42,860 nucleotides of DNA, from contig VFZH01000016.1 in assembly GCA_016871255.1 (NCBI GenBank), forward strand, positions 1 through 42,860, read 5' to 3'. Under the pieces are notes generated by a model. It was not told the DNA's origin. It did no database searches and worked only from the letters and a program-made list of their open reading frames with translations. Shown here one piece after another: positions 8,714 to 17,647 of this stretch (position 1 is the first letter of the stretch; each line of letters opens with the position of its first letter). Position numbers and translations under genes: made by a program. This DNA is from Acidimicrobiia bacterium (GTDB lineage: Bacteria > Acidobacteriota > Vicinamibacteria > Vicinamibacterales > UBA2999).

Positions 8714-8782
8714 GGCGTGCCGCGCTCAGGCGGGTACTGTCGCCCCTCCGGATCCGGTCACGGCCCGCTCGAAGTCCCGGGC

Positions 8783-8788
8783 ATTATA
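8783..8788 (-). promoter_or_regulatory. Candidate -10 box (TATAAT) for the 8713 GT2 operon
   Basis: The plus-strand ATTATA reads TATAAT on the minus strand, in an otherwise GC-rich intergenic gap. The implied start is about 8776, leaving a leader of about 63 nt. A weak CTGATG sits 17 bp further upstream as a possible -35 box. This is motif evidence only. Confidence 0.45.
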
Positions 8789-8859
8789 CGACAGCCGATC
8801 GCACCCATCAGGAGTGGAACGCGATCAGGACCGCGGCCGCCGCTCTGTGCCGGCGGCGC

Positions 8860-8865
8860 TAGAAT
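8860..8865 (+). promoter_or_regulatory. Candidate -10 box (TAGAAT) for the 8895 GT2 gene
   Basis: TAGAAT lies 29 bp before the GTG start of the plus-strand glycosyltransferase, giving a predicted leader of about 23 nt. The same hexamer occurs just upstream of the 18866 gene on the minus strand. No good -35 box is visible. Confidence 0.35.
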
Positions 8866-8894
8866 GCAGCGTCGCCGTCCCAGGTAAGATCCGC

Positions 8895-9791
8895 GTGCCG
8901 CCACCGACAGCCCGCTCCGTCTCCGTCGTCATTCCGGCGTACAACGCGGAAGCGTTCCTGGCCGAGGCGGTCGAATCCGCCCTGTCTCAGACAGAGCCAC
9001 CGCACGAGGTGATCGTCGTCAACGACGGCTCCACCGACGGCACGGCCGCCGTGCTGCAGGCGTTTGCCGATCGCATCATCGTCGTCACCCAGGAGAACCG
9101 CGGCCTCCCGGCCGCGCGCAACGCCGGCGCCGCGCGCGCGACCGGCGCATGGCTGGCGTTTCTCGACGCCGATGACCTCTGGCAGCCGGAGAAGCTGGCG
9201 CGCCAGCTGGAGGTCGCCTCCCGCGCGAATGTGGCCCTCGTGTACACAGACCGGTTCAACATCGGACAGCGGGGCGACCTGCCCGAGGTGCAGAGCCAGG
9301 TCCAGCCGCTCTGCTCCGGCGACGTCTTCATCGATCTCCTGACATGCGGGAACCCGATCACCGTGTCGAGCGTGATGCTCCGCACACAGGTATTCCGGGA
9401 ACTCGGGGGGTTCGTCGAGTTTCTGCGGGCCGCCGAAGATTGGGATCTGTGGCTCAGGCTGACTGCCGAGCATCAGATCGCGGTCTGCGCCGAGCCGCTG
9501 GTCAGCTACCGGTTTCATGGCGGCATGATGAGCGGCGATCCCCGGCGCATGCAGGTGGCGCGCCGGCAGGTGGTCAGGCGCGCCCTGCAGAGCGCGCGCG
9601 GGCGCGGTCTGCCGAGGCACGTCCGGCAGCAGGCGCTCGCCGAGACGGCGCGGATGAACGCGTGGGATGCGGCACGACGAGGCGCACGGGGCATGGCGTG
9701 GGACGAGTTCGCACGGGCGATTGCCGCGTCACCGTTCAACCGCCGGACCTGGCGGGACCTGTTGCGGTTCCTCCTCGGCCGGATCGGGTAG
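8895..9791 (+). CDS. Glycosyltransferase family 2
   Basis: A 298-residue GT-A glycosyltransferase. GTG 8895 is chosen because family homology starts a few residues later (VSVVIPAYNAEAFLAEAVES); the frame is open further upstream but without family character. It shows VIVVNDGSTDGT for nucleotide binding, DADDLW as the DXD motif near residue 88, and AAEDWDLWLRL, the ED-D/W acceptor-site motif of this family. It probably adds a hexose or aminosugar in repeat-unit assembly. It is transcribed alone, divergent from the 8713 gene and convergent with the 9818 gene, which fits the shuffled nature of this stretch. Confidence 0.9.
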   Translation: MPPPTARSVSVVIPAYNAEAFLAEAVESALSQTEPPHEVIVVNDGSTDGTAAVLQAFADRIIVVTQENRGLPAARNAGAARATGAWLAFLDADDLWQPEKLARQLEVASRANVALVYTDRFNIGQRGDLPEVQSQVQPLCSGDVFIDLLTCGNPITVSSVMLRTQVFRELGGFVEFLRAAEDWDLWLRLTAEHQIAVCAEPLVSYRFHGGMMSGDPRRMQVARRQVVRRALQSARGRGLPRHVRQQALAETARMNAWDAARRGARGMAWDEFARAIAASPFNRRTWRDLLRFLLGRIG

Positions 9792-9817
9792 CATCCTGCT
9801 CCCCGGCTGCCGGGACG

Positions 9818-11038
9818 TCAGAACAGCGTGCGCTCGAAGAACGCCATCACCTTCTCCTCACGCCGGCGCCGGTCGAAGGTCTGCTCCACGCACCTCCGTC
9901 CGGCCGCGCCCATCGCCCTGGCCAGGTCCGGCGACGCGATCAGGGCCTCGATCGGCTCCAGCGCCCGGTCCCACGCGCCATACGGGAACAGGAACCCGGT
10001 TTCGCCGTCGCGCACCACTTCGCGCGTGCCGGTGACGTCGGTGGCCACGACCGGAAGGCCGGTGCTCATCGCCTCGATGGTGGCCCATCCCAGGCCCTCG
10101 ACACTGCTGAAGAGGAGAAAGACGTCGAGCGCCTGGAGCACCGGCACCATGTCGTCGCGGTGGCCCAGCATCTGCACGTCGCGGTCCACGCCCGCCGCGC
10201 GCACCGCGTCGGCGAGATCCCGCCGCTGGGGTCCGTCTCCGGCGTACAGGAGCCGGGATCGTGGATGGCGCTCCCGCACCTTCAGCCAGGTCTCCAGGAT
10301 TTCCATCACGCCCTTGCGCGGAGTGAGGAGCGCGGAAGTGCCGAGCACCAGCGCGTCGGGATCGAGGTCGAGCGCACGCCGCGCCTCCAGGCGCTCGGCC
10401 GCAGTCGGAGGCCGGAACCGTTCGGTGTCGATGCCGTGGTAGATCGTGATCGGTTCGAGACCGGGCGGGAGGAGCTCGCCGAACGCCTGTAGGAAGCCGG
10501 CCGCCGACGCATCGGACACCGCCCGGATGCCGCGCAGGCCGGCGAAGGCCTGGCGGAGGTGCCGCCGCTGCCACGCGTCCCAGCGCGGCGGGGGCTCCAG
10601 GCCGATGCCCCTGCCGTCGTGCTCGAAACCATGCCCGGCGTAGGTCGAGTGGACGCTGAGCACACGCGGCACATCGTGGCGGCTCGCGTGCCAGAGGTGC
10701 GCCAGACAGTCTGCCAGCGACGACGAGTAGCAGACGAGCCCAGTCGGGCGGTACCGGGCCATCAGCCGCGAGAACCCCGGCCTGCCCAGGTGCTTCTTCA
10801 GCCGGCGGATGCGCCACCGGTCCCACGTCTCCAGGAAGGCCGGAGGGGCATAATCCACCACCGGCAGGCCACCCGCCCGGAGACGCTCCGCCCACTCCCG
10901 CAGCTGCGGCCGGAGCCGCAGCGCAAGCACCGGCGCCGCGCGCATCGCCTCCAGGATTCGCAGGTCCTGTGAGATCGAGCCCTTCTCCATCCCTCCGTAC
11001 AGCGTTGACTGCGACATCACCAGGACGCGGGGCTTCAT
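9818..11038 (-). CDS. Glycosyltransferase family 4
   Basis: A 406-residue GT-B glycosyltransferase. The N-terminus MKPRVLVMSQSTLYGGMEKG has the glycine turn of GT4 enzymes. The C-terminal domain carries ITIYHGIDTERF, LLTPRKGVMEILE, RLLYAGDGPQRRDL, and the donor-binding EGLGWATIEAMSTGLPVV (E-x7-E). It is a complete, retaining glycosyltransferase, probably cytoplasmic and working on lipid-linked sugar. The gene stands alone on its strand between two plus-strand genes. The specific donor is unknown. Confidence 0.9.
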   Translation of the reverse strand: MKPRVLVMSQSTLYGGMEKGSISQDLRILEAMRAAPVLALRLRPQLREWAERLRAGGLPVVDYAPPAFLETWDRWRIRRLKKHLGRPGFSRLMARYRPTGLVCYSSSLADCLAHLWHASRHDVPRVLSVHSTYAGHGFEHDGRGIGLEPPPRWDAWQRRHLRQAFAGLRGIRAVSDASAAGFLQAFGELLPPGLEPITIYHGIDTERFRPPTAAERLEARRALDLDPDALVLGTSALLTPRKGVMEILETWLKVRERHPRSRLLYAGDGPQRRDLADAVRAAGVDRDVQMLGHRDDMVPVLQALDVFLLFSSVEGLGWATIEAMSTGLPVVATDVTGTREVVRDGETGFLFPYGAWDRALEPIEALIASPDLARAMGAAGRRCVEQTFDRRRREEKVMAFFERTLF

Positions 11039-11163
11039 GACGTGCTCCGGGCGCTCTCCCTCGACGCCGTGCCCGTGACCGACCGACTCACTGCGGTTCC
11101 AACGGCGCGCGCAGCACCCTGACGCGTGGCGGCAGGAGGTGAATGCAAGCCGCCACTATGCAC

Positions 11164-11169
11164 TATACT
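11164..11169 (+). promoter_or_regulatory. Candidate -10 box (TATACT) placed for a leaderless message
   Basis: TATACT ends 6 bp before the ATG at 11176. With usual sigma-70 geometry, the start of transcription would fall on or next to that ATG. The in-frame ATG at 11158 lies upstream of the box and would then not be used. No clear -35 box is seen. Confidence 0.35.
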
Positions 11170-11175
11170 CGGGGC

Positions 11176-12711
11176 ATGTACCGTAGCTGGAAGACGTGCC
11201 GTCCGAGTGTGACCAGGCTGTGCTCGGCCCTGGTCGCCGGCGCCGCTGCCGCCGCGGCCGGGCTGGCCCTGTCTGGCGTCCAGGCCCAGGGACCGTTCGC
11301 CGTACCGATCGCCGCCATGACCACGCCGCCGGTCAGCCTTGCGACACCGCCCTCCGGATCGACCTACACCTCGGGCGCCAGCGTACCGTTGCAGGCGTCC
11401 GTGCAGGGCGACTTCACGCAGGTGGAGTTCTACGTCAACCAGACGCTGGTCGGAACCGACACCGCTGCGCCGTATGCAGCCGTCTGGCAGGCCGTGCCGG
11501 GTACACATTCGGTCACGGCCGTCGGCCGCACATTGTCGGGTGTTCCCGTGTACTCGACGGCTGCTCAGGTCAGCGTGGTCGACGCCAGCGCCGGCAAGCT
11601 GGTGCAGAAAGGCGACCTCGTCTACCAGGGCGCGTTCCGCCTGCCCGCGCAGCAGCTGGGACCGAGCCAGTTCGCCTTCGGCGGTACCGCGATGTCGTTC
11701 AGCCCCGCGAGGGGCACGCTCTTCATCGTGGGCCACGACTGGAACCAGCGGCTCGCGGAGGTCGGAATCCCCGAAATCCGAAACGCGCCGTCCGCAGGCG
11801 GGCTGGCGACCGCGCCTGTCGCACAGCCGTTCGGCGATCCCACCGACGGGAAGCGCAACCAGGTGAACCCCACCGATCCGAACGACATCAAGCTCGGTGG
11901 CACGTTGCCGGTCGAGGACGGCCTGATCGTCTCCGCCTTCTCCTACTACGATGGCGGGAGCACGCAGTCCTCGTCCCATTTCAAGTCCGGCTTCGACCTG
12001 GGGACGGCGAACGACACTCTGGGGCCGTTCCGGATGGTGGCGGGACGCGTCGGCTACGTGTCCGGGTACATGGCGCCAGTTCCGGCCGGATGGCAGGCCG
12101 CCCTCGGTGGGCCCGCGTTCACCGGGAACTGCTGCCTGAGCGTCATCAGCCGCACGTCCAACGGTCCGGCCCTGTTCACCTTCGACCCGGCGGACGTCGG
12201 CGTGAAGAACCCGATCCCGACGACAGCGCTCGTGTACTATCCTCACGAGAACCCGCTCCGGGCCTGGAACACGAAGAATGACCTTTTCAACGGCACCACC
12301 GAGGTACGAGGGGTCGTCCTTCCCGAGGGCACCCGCAGCGTCCTGTTCTTCGGTCGCCACGGCATGGGGACATTCTGCTACGGCGCGGGCGGCGCCACGA
12401 AGCCCCCAGGCAGCCAGCCGTGGTGCCACGATCCCGCCAGCGAGTATCAGGGCACGCACGCCTATCCCTACGAGCAGTACGTGTGGGCGTACGACGCGAA
12501 CGAACTGGTGGAGGTGAAGAACGGGACGAAGAGACCGTGGGAGGTGAAGCCGTACGCCGTCTGGACCCTCGATCCGCCGTACAAGGGTGGCCTCGGGCGG
12601 CAGATCAACGGAGCGGCCTACGACCCGGCGACCGGGCGCATCTTCCTGACGGTCGCGTTCGCCGATGAGGGAGGCCGGCCCCTCGTGCTGGTCTACAAGA
12701 TCGCGTCCTAG
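11176..12711 (+). CDS. Secreted protein with N-terminal Ig-like domain and uncharacterised C-terminal region
   Basis: 511 residues from ATG 11176 (ATG 11158 is an alternative). The N-terminus has basic residues, then a hydrophobic run rich in alanine and a VQAQ end, a good Sec signal peptide with cleavage near residue 38. Residues about 55-140 form a bacterial Ig-like module (PPSGSTYTSGASVPLQA, VEFYVNQTLVGTDTAAPY), of the type found in secreted glycan-active or adhesive proteins. The remaining 370 residues contain possible propeller-like segments (GGTAMSFSPARGTLFIVGHD; GAAYDPATGRIFLTVAF) and several cysteines (NCC, FCYG, PWCHD), but I do not recognise the family. The likely place is periplasm or outside the cell. 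The 3' end overlaps the convergent APS kinase by 4 bp. A role in binding or processing the polymer is only a guess from position. Confidence 0.75.
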   Translation: MYRSWKTCRPSVTRLCSALVAGAAAAAAGLALSGVQAQGPFAVPIAAMTTPPVSLATPPSGSTYTSGASVPLQASVQGDFTQVEFYVNQTLVGTDTAAPYAAVWQAVPGTHSVTAVGRTLSGVPVYSTAAQVSVVDASAGKLVQKGDLVYQGAFRLPAQQLGPSQFAFGGTAMSFSPARGTLFIVGHDWNQRLAEVGIPEIRNAPSAGGLATAPVAQPFGDPTDGKRNQVNPTDPNDIKLGGTLPVEDGLIVSAFSYYDGGSTQSSSHFKSGFDLGTANDTLGPFRMVAGRVGYVSGYMAPVPAGWQAALGGPAFTGNCCLSVISRTSNGPALFTFDPADVGVKNPIPTTALVYYPHENPLRAWNTKNDLFNGTTEVRGVVLPEGTRSVLFFGRHGMGTFCYGAGGATKPPGSQPWCHDPASEYQGTHAYPYEQYVWAYDANELVEVKNGTKRPWEVKPYAVWTLDPPYKGGLGRQINGAAYDPATGRIFLTVAFADEGGRPLVLVYKIAS

Positions 12712-13289
12712 ACGAACCGGGACTCCTCCGGGACCGTCTCCATGCCGTCCGGCACGGATGCCACCAGCGCCAGGACCCGCTGCACCTCCTCCTCGATCGA
12801 GGAGCCTTGCGTGTCAAGCACCAGCTCCGGGCTGTCCGGTGGTTCGTAGGGCGCATCGATCCCCGTGAAGTCGGACAGCTGGCCGGCGCGGGCCCTGGCA
12901 TACAGCCCCTTGACGTCGCGCCGCTCACACTCGGCCAGCGGTGTCGCCACGTGCACCTCGATGAAGCGCCGGCACAGGCTCCGGGCAAACGCCCGCGACC
13001 GCGCGTAGGGGGAAATCAGCGCCACGAGCACGATGACGTCGTGCCACTCGAGACGGCTGGCCAGGAAGCCGACGCGGCGCACGTGCCGGTCCCGCTCTTC
13101 CGGCGAGAAGCCGGTCTGCGGGAAGAGTTGCCGGATCGCATCGCCGTCCAGGAGCTCGACCCGCCTGCCCATGTCCTGGAGCCGCTGGTGCACACCACGT
13201 GCGATCGTCGTCTTGCCGGCGCCAGAGAGCCCCGTGAACCACACCACACAACCACCCGGTCCCGCCGTCCGGCCGCCTTCAACACTCAT
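12708..13289 (-). CDS. cysC: Adenylyl-sulfate (APS) kinase
   Basis: A 193-residue P-loop kinase that phosphorylates APS with ATP to make PAPS, the sulfate donor of sulfotransferases. Visible family marks are the Walker A motif FTGLSGAGKTT, LLDGDAIRQLF, SRLEWHDVIVLVALISPY, FIEVHVATPLAECERRDVKG, and LYARARAGQLSDFTGIDAPY. All are classic CysC segments and the length is normal. ATG 13289 overlaps the Wzt-like stop as ATGA, so it is the last gene of the GT4-Wzm-Wzt-CysC operon. No ATP sulfurylase gene is nearby. Placement beside an exporter and sulfotransferase-family genes suggests PAPS supply for glycan sulfation rather than cysteine synthesis. Confidence 0.93.
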   Translation of the reverse strand: MSVEGGRTAGPGGCVVWFTGLSGAGKTTIARGVHQRLQDMGRRVELLDGDAIRQLFPQTGFSPEERDRHVRRVGFLASRLEWHDVIVLVALISPYARSRAFARSLCRRFIEVHVATPLAECERRDVKGLYARARAGQLSDFTGIDAPYEPPDSPELVLDTQGSSIEEEVQRVLALVASVPDGMETVPEESRFV

Positions 13290-14554
13290 CTGTTCTCAAC
13301 CGCAGCTCCCGGATCCGGCCGATCCCCCATCCTGCCCAGCCGGGCTCTCGGGCGCACGTAGAGATCCGCCACGCCCAGGCGCGGGCGGTCCTCCCGCACC
13401 GTGACCGACGCGGCGTGATGCATGTGATGCAGCCGGTGCTCGGTCCGGTCGTCGATGATCGCGCACCCGAAATGGTACTGGCCGCTCACGACGTTCGCAC
13501 GCATGTGAAACTCGACGTGTACCCGAACGCGGCCGTCGCCTGCCGGGACCGCCCCGCCACTGGCGACCGGCGACGCCAAGCCCAGAGCGGCCATGGAGTA
13601 GATCGCATGGTGGACGAGCAGCGAATCCCCCGATCGCACCATGTTCATCGCGAACGCCAGGTCCTCCGCCGACGGCGGCAGCGCGTAATCCACGTGCAGA
13701 ACCAGACGATCGCCCGGGCTGATCTGCTGCACCCGGGTACCGTCGGGGTCGGTCAGCACGACGGCGACGATTTCAGCTCCGCCGGCGGTCGCCTCGTCCG
13801 GGCTCCTGCTGGCGATGTAGCTCTCGATGACATCAGCTGTGGGTCCGATGAGCCTGGTTTCGTGGTTCAGGTGCAGTGCGCGGTCGCAGAGCGTGGCCAC
13901 CGACGGCAGGTTGTGCGACACGTAGACGATCGCGACGCCGTTCCGCCTGAACTGCAGCATCCGCTGGACGCACTTCTCGCGAAACGTCATGTCGCCGACG
14001 CTGAGGACCTCGTCGATGATGAGCACTTCGGGATCCAGGTTCGCCGCGATGGAGAACCCGAGGCGCGCGTTCATGCCCGACGAGTACCGCTTGACCGGGG
14101 TATCGATGAAGTCCTCGATGCCCGCGAAGTCGACGATCTCGTCGAACCTCTTCTGCACCTCCGCCTGACGCATGCCGAGAATGGCGCCCTGCAGGAACAC
14201 GTTTTCCCGGCCGGTCAGGTCAGGGTGAAACCCGGCCGCCACCTCGATGAGGGCCCCCGCCCGGCCCTGGACCCGGCAGTGGCCGAGCGTCGGCTTGAGG
14301 ATTCTGGTCAGCAGCTTGAGCGTCGTGGACTTCCCGGCTCCGTTCGGGCCGATGATGCCGAGCGCCTCGCCCGGGCCCACCTCGAACGAGACATCGCGCA
14401 GCGCCCAGAACTCCTGGCTCTCGAGCTCGCCCTCGCGGGCCGGCCGAAACGCACGACGCACCATTGAGGGAATGAGATCCTTGAGGCTGTCGTGCAGCTC
14501 GCCTCTGCGGAACTTCTTCCAGACGCCTTCGAACGCGATCGATCCCGACGCCAC
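13286..14554 (-). CDS. wzt: Polysaccharide ABC transporter ATP-binding protein, Wzt type with C-terminal glycan-binding domain
   Basis: 422 residues from GTG 14554, where family homology begins (IAFEGVWKKFRRGE). Nucleotide-binding domain: Walker A IIGPNGAGKST, signature RYSSGMNARLGFSIA, Walker B VLIIDEVLSVGD, and switch His in YVSHNLPSV. From about residue 265 onward is a separate beta-rich domain (VLTDPDGTRVQQISPGDRLVLHVDY; YHFGCAIIDDR) matching the C-terminal Wzt carbohydrate-binding fold that recognises the finished O-polysaccharide. With the Wzm-like permease it would export undecaprenyl-linked glycan across the inner membrane. There is a 94 bp gap to the permease upstream and an ATGA overlap with cysC downstream. 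Confidence 0.93.
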   Translation of the reverse strand: MASGSIAFEGVWKKFRRGELHDSLKDLIPSMVRRAFRPAREGELESQEFWALRDVSFEVGPGEALGIIGPNGAGKSTTLKLLTRILKPTLGHCRVQGRAGALIEVAAGFHPDLTGRENVFLQGAILGMRQAEVQKRFDEIVDFAGIEDFIDTPVKRYSSGMNARLGFSIAANLDPEVLIIDEVLSVGDMTFREKCVQRMLQFRRNGVAIVYVSHNLPSVATLCDRALHLNHETRLIGPTADVIESYIASRSPDEATAGGAEIVAVVLTDPDGTRVQQISPGDRLVLHVDYALPPSAEDLAFAMNMVRSGDSLLVHHAIYSMAALGLASPVASGGAVPAGDGRVRVHVEFHMRANVVSGQYHFGCAIIDDRTEHRLHHMHHAASVTVREDRPRLGVADLYVRPRARLGRMGDRPDPGAAVENR

Positions 14555-14648
14555 TAGCGGACGTCCCCAGGTGGTGGCATCGGCACCGGCACATTCCCGG
14601 CCCAGTCGCCCGGTGCTCCCAGCCCACGCTCCATGCGACGTCCGTCCC

Positions 14649-15491
14649 TCACACGCTCTCGGCGAACCGGTCTTCGGCTCGATGAAACACCACGGTGGCC
14701 ACCGCCAGAAGGAGGAACACCAGCAGCGCCCAGATTCCGAGCGAGGCCGGAGGCCAGTCGCCAAGCAGCACGACGGCCCGGTACGATTCGACGATCGGGG
14801 TCATCGGGTTGATCTCCAGCAGCACCCGCAGCCGGCCCTCGAGCGCATCGGCCGGATAGACCACGGCAGTGGCGAACATCCAGACGTTGATCACGACGTC
14901 GAAGAGGTACTTGACGTCGCGAAAGAACAGGTTCGCCATCGACAGCAGCAGGGCCAGCGCCGTGGTGAACGCGATCTGAATGATCAGCAGCGCCGGCAGC
15001 GCCACGAGCGTCCAGGACGGCACCACTCCGTAGTAGGCGCAGAGGCCCACGAGCAGGAGCGCCCCGACGGCCAGGTCGACGAGTGAGACGAGGATGGCGG
15101 ACAGCGGGAGGAGTTCCCTGGGGAAGTACACCTTGCCGACGAGCATCGCGTTCGCGGTGAGCGCATTGACGGAGAACCTGAGGGACGCGGCGGTGAAGTT
15201 CCACACGAGCAGGCCGCAGTAGGCGAAGATCGGGTACGGGACGGGAGTCTCGATCGGCGCCACGCGCGTGAACACGACGCTGAAGATGATCGTGTTCACG
15301 AGCGGCGTGAAGATCGCCCAGGCGAAGCCGAGCACCGTCTGCTTGTATCGCAGCAGCAGGTCCCGGCGCGCCATCTGGTACAGGAGCTCGTGATACTGGC
15401 TCTGCTCGACCAGCGCCTCTCTCAGATCCTTCAGGAATGCCGGCATTCGAACGTAGACGGGGCGGGCCTCGTGGCCCCCCCAACTGTACAT
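14649..15491 (-). CDS. wzm: Polysaccharide ABC transporter permease, Wzm type
   Basis: A 280-residue ABC-2 family membrane protein. The N-terminal amphipathic stretch LLYQMARRDLLLRYKQTVLGF and the first helix AWAIFTPLVNTIIFSVVFTRV are hallmarks of TagG/Wzm/KpsM permeases. About six membrane segments follow, including LLLVGLCAYYGVV, ALLIIQIAFTTALALLLSM, and the NPMTPIVESYRAVVL loop common to the family. ATG 15491 shares one base with the stop of the upstream GT4 (TGATG), strong evidence for this start and for translational coupling; ATG 15446 is an internal alternative. It forms the channel of the exporter with the Wzt-like ATPase. Confidence 0.93.
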   Translation of the reverse strand: MYSWGGHEARPVYVRMPAFLKDLREALVEQSQYHELLYQMARRDLLLRYKQTVLGFAWAIFTPLVNTIIFSVVFTRVAPIETPVPYPIFAYCGLLVWNFTAASLRFSVNALTANAMLVGKVYFPRELLPLSAILVSLVDLAVGALLLVGLCAYYGVVPSWTLVALPALLIIQIAFTTALALLLSMANLFFRDVKYLFDVVINVWMFATAVVYPADALEGRLRVLLEINPMTPIVESYRAVVLLGDWPPASLGIWALLVFLLLAVATVVFHRAEDRFAESV

Positions 15492-16747
15492 CAAGTCGGT
15501 CCACGAACCCTCACCGGCGCCCTTCCGACGAGCTCCTCGTACACCCCGGCAAGCCGGACGTTCAGAGCCCTGATGCTGTACGAGGCTTCCACGTGCGCGC
15601 GGCCGGCGCGTCCGAACCCGGGCCACGCCTCCGGATGATCCGCCAGCCAGCCGACACGGCCGGCCAGCGCATCCACGTCACGCTCCGGCACGAGGAAGCC
15701 CGACACGCCGTCCTGGACGAGCTCCGGAATGGCACTGTGCCAGGTACTGACCACCGGCAGACCGAGCGCCATGGCTTCCATCAGGACGGTCGGCGTCCCC
15801 TCCTGGTTGCCGTCGGCCCCTGTCACGCTCGGGGCGATGAACAGGTGCGCGCGCTGCAGGATCTCCACGATCTCGTCCTGGCGCTTCGGGCCGAGCAGGG
15901 TCACGCTCCCCGCCCCACCCGCGGCCGCGATCGCCTCGGCGAGGCGGCCTCGCAGCGGTCCGTCACCGACAATGGCGTACTCCAGGTCGCCACGCGCGGC
16001 TGCCAGCCGGGCCATCGCCTGAATGCCGTACTCGATCCCCTTCTTCTCCACGAGCCGGCCCACGGTGACGACCCTGATCTTCGCGTGGGGCTCGCGGCTG
16101 CGCGGCGCGTACGGGAACCTGGCGCAGTCGATGCCGATGTGATGCACCCGGGCCCGGCGCTCGTCGCATCCGAGCGCTACGAGCTGCCGGCGCATCAACT
16201 CGCTCAACGCCAGACAGGCATCGGCCTGCTCGAACAGCGCTCCGTACACGCCGGTACCGTGCTTCGCGACCGTCAACGACACGTCGTAGCCGTAGAAGGT
16301 GGTGACGAGCCGGCCGCGGGCCAGGCCGGCCTCCCGCAGCGGCAGCACGCGGAGGCCCATGGGGCCGAAGTGGCAGTGCACGACGTCGTACGCAGGGCGG
16401 CCGATGAAGGGCGCGGCGGCGATGGCGGCATGGAGGCGCGAGCCGGCGCCCCGATGGCGCAGCAGCTGCCAGTACGCCGTCGCCGCAGCCCGGGACCGCA
16501 GTGCGCGGAGTCCGGTCGTCCCGAGAGTCCGGATCTGGAGCGCCCTTTCCCCGTCCACCGGCGGCGCATAGTACGTCCGCGAGAGGAGGTCGTACGTCCC
16601 GACGTCACGATGGACCGGCTCGGCGTCACCGGGCCCCATCGCGATGATCTCCACGTCGTGACCCAGGTCGATCAGGCCCGTGATCTGATTGAGGAGGAAC
16701 GTCTCGGACAGCGCCGGGAACCGCTCGATGACGAATGCGATACGCAT
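15491..16747 (-). CDS. Glycosyltransferase family 4, WcaL/colanic-acid type
   Basis: 418 residues from ATG 16747. The N-terminus MRIAFVIERFPALSETFLLNQ is the signature of the WcaL-like subgroup (FP-LSETF). C-terminal GT-B motifs are VHHIGIDCARF, VVTVGRLVEKKGIEYGI, YAIVGDGPLRGRL, and the donor motif QEGTPTVLMEAMALGLPVV. It is a cytoplasmic retaining glycosyltransferase that probably elongates the repeat unit exported by the Wzm/Wzt pair encoded directly downstream. The stop overlaps the permease start as TGATG. About 118 bp separates it from the decayed glycosyltransferase upstream. Confidence 0.92.
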   Translation of the reverse strand: MRIAFVIERFPALSETFLLNQITGLIDLGHDVEIIAMGPGDAEPVHRDVGTYDLLSRTYYAPPVDGERALQIRTLGTTGLRALRSRAAATAYWQLLRHRGAGSRLHAAIAAAPFIGRPAYDVVHCHFGPMGLRVLPLREAGLARGRLVTTFYGYDVSLTVAKHGTGVYGALFEQADACLALSELMRRQLVALGCDERRARVHHIGIDCARFPYAPRSREPHAKIRVVTVGRLVEKKGIEYGIQAMARLAAARGDLEYAIVGDGPLRGRLAEAIAAAGGAGSVTLLGPKRQDEIVEILQRAHLFIAPSVTGADGNQEGTPTVLMEAMALGLPVVSTWHSAIPELVQDGVSGFLVPERDVDALAGRVGWLADHPEAWPGFGRAGRAHVEASYSIRALNVRLAGVYEELVGRAPVRVRGPT

Positions 16748-16865
16748 GCAGACTGCCAGCGTACAACAACCCTGCTGACCACGCTGCTGCGGCGGCTGTA
16801 CAGGCGCTCGATGCGATCGGCGAAGCCCGGCTGCCGTTACCCGGTCCTGCCCGCCGGCCGCGCAA

Positions 16866-17647
16866 TCAGCTGCGCACGCGCCTCGCACGGACGGCGTCCC
16901 GCAGGTGCCCGGACAGCCGCGCAGCCGCCGCGTCAAGCGTCCATCTCTCGCGCACCATGGCGGCGCCGCGCTGGCCGAGCGCCCTGGCCAGATCGGGACG
17001 CCGCATCAGCCGGTCAATGGCCACGGCCATCTCCTCCGGGCTGTCGACCAGCTGGCCATTCTCGCCGTCCACTACCGTTTCGCGTACGCCCCCCTGCGCC
17101 AGCGCGATCACCGGCGTGCCGCACGCGTTCGCCTCGAGGGGTGCCAGCCCGAAGGGTTCGAGGCGCGGCGCGTAGAGCATGATCCCGGACTGCTGGTACT
17201 GACGCACGAGCTCCTCGTCCGACACGCCGACACTCAGTTCCAGCCGCACACCGAGGCGATCGCTCAGTCCCCTTCATGCGGCTGACGTACTCGTCCACCG
17301 CCTGGTTCGCGATCCAGCGCAACGGCGGCTTCGTCTCGCTCAGGGCAAGAGCTCGGATGATGAATTCCGGATTCTTGTGGCGGCCAGCAGATCCCGCGCG
17401 GAGACGATGACCCCTCTGTTGTGCTCCCGCCGCAACAGCCGGATGCCGTGATGCCTGGAGCGTGCCGCTCGATCACCTCCACGCTGTCGTCCGTCGACGC
17501 GTCATCGAGGATGAGGAATTCGTCCGCGGGCCGCGACTGGGCGACAATCGCCTCGATGGCCCGGCCGAGGTATCGGCCGTGGTTGTAATTCAACATCAGC
17601 GCCGACAGCGAAGGACGGGACGATGCCGACCCTGCAGCAGTTGTCAT
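16866..17647 (-). pseudogene. Chimeric glycosyltransferase pseudogene: GT2 N-terminus joined to GT4 C-terminus
   Basis: From ATG 17647 the sequence encodes a GT2 opening (SLSALMLNYNHGRYLGRAIEA, LILDDASTDDSVEVIER). A one-base frameshift near 17455-17465 moves homology to another frame (RLLRREHNRGVIVSARDLL), which ends near 17372-17385. There the DNA switches to the C-terminal half of a GT4 enzyme: KNPEFIIRALALSETKPPLR, then RWIANQAVDEYVSRMKG. A second frameshift near 17268-17272 follows, then a clean frame from about 17249 (LEPFGLAPLEANACGTPVIA, GGVRETVVDGENG) to the stop at 16866. Neither parent is complete. The GT2 part is a close paralogue of the intact gene at 22463-23497. This is best read as a recombination or deletion scar. 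Confidence 0.8.

Noticed and set aside
9802-9814. Hairpin CCCGG-CTG-CCGGG between the convergent genes ending at 9791 and 9818, a possible terminator
   Set aside because: Only a 5 bp stem with no T-run on either side; too weak in GC-rich DNA to call.
10162-10177. TGGC-N8-TGCA match to a sigma-54 promoter
   Set aside because: It lies inside a glycosyltransferase gene with no downstream gene start in that direction, and the -12 block is imperfect; expected by chance.
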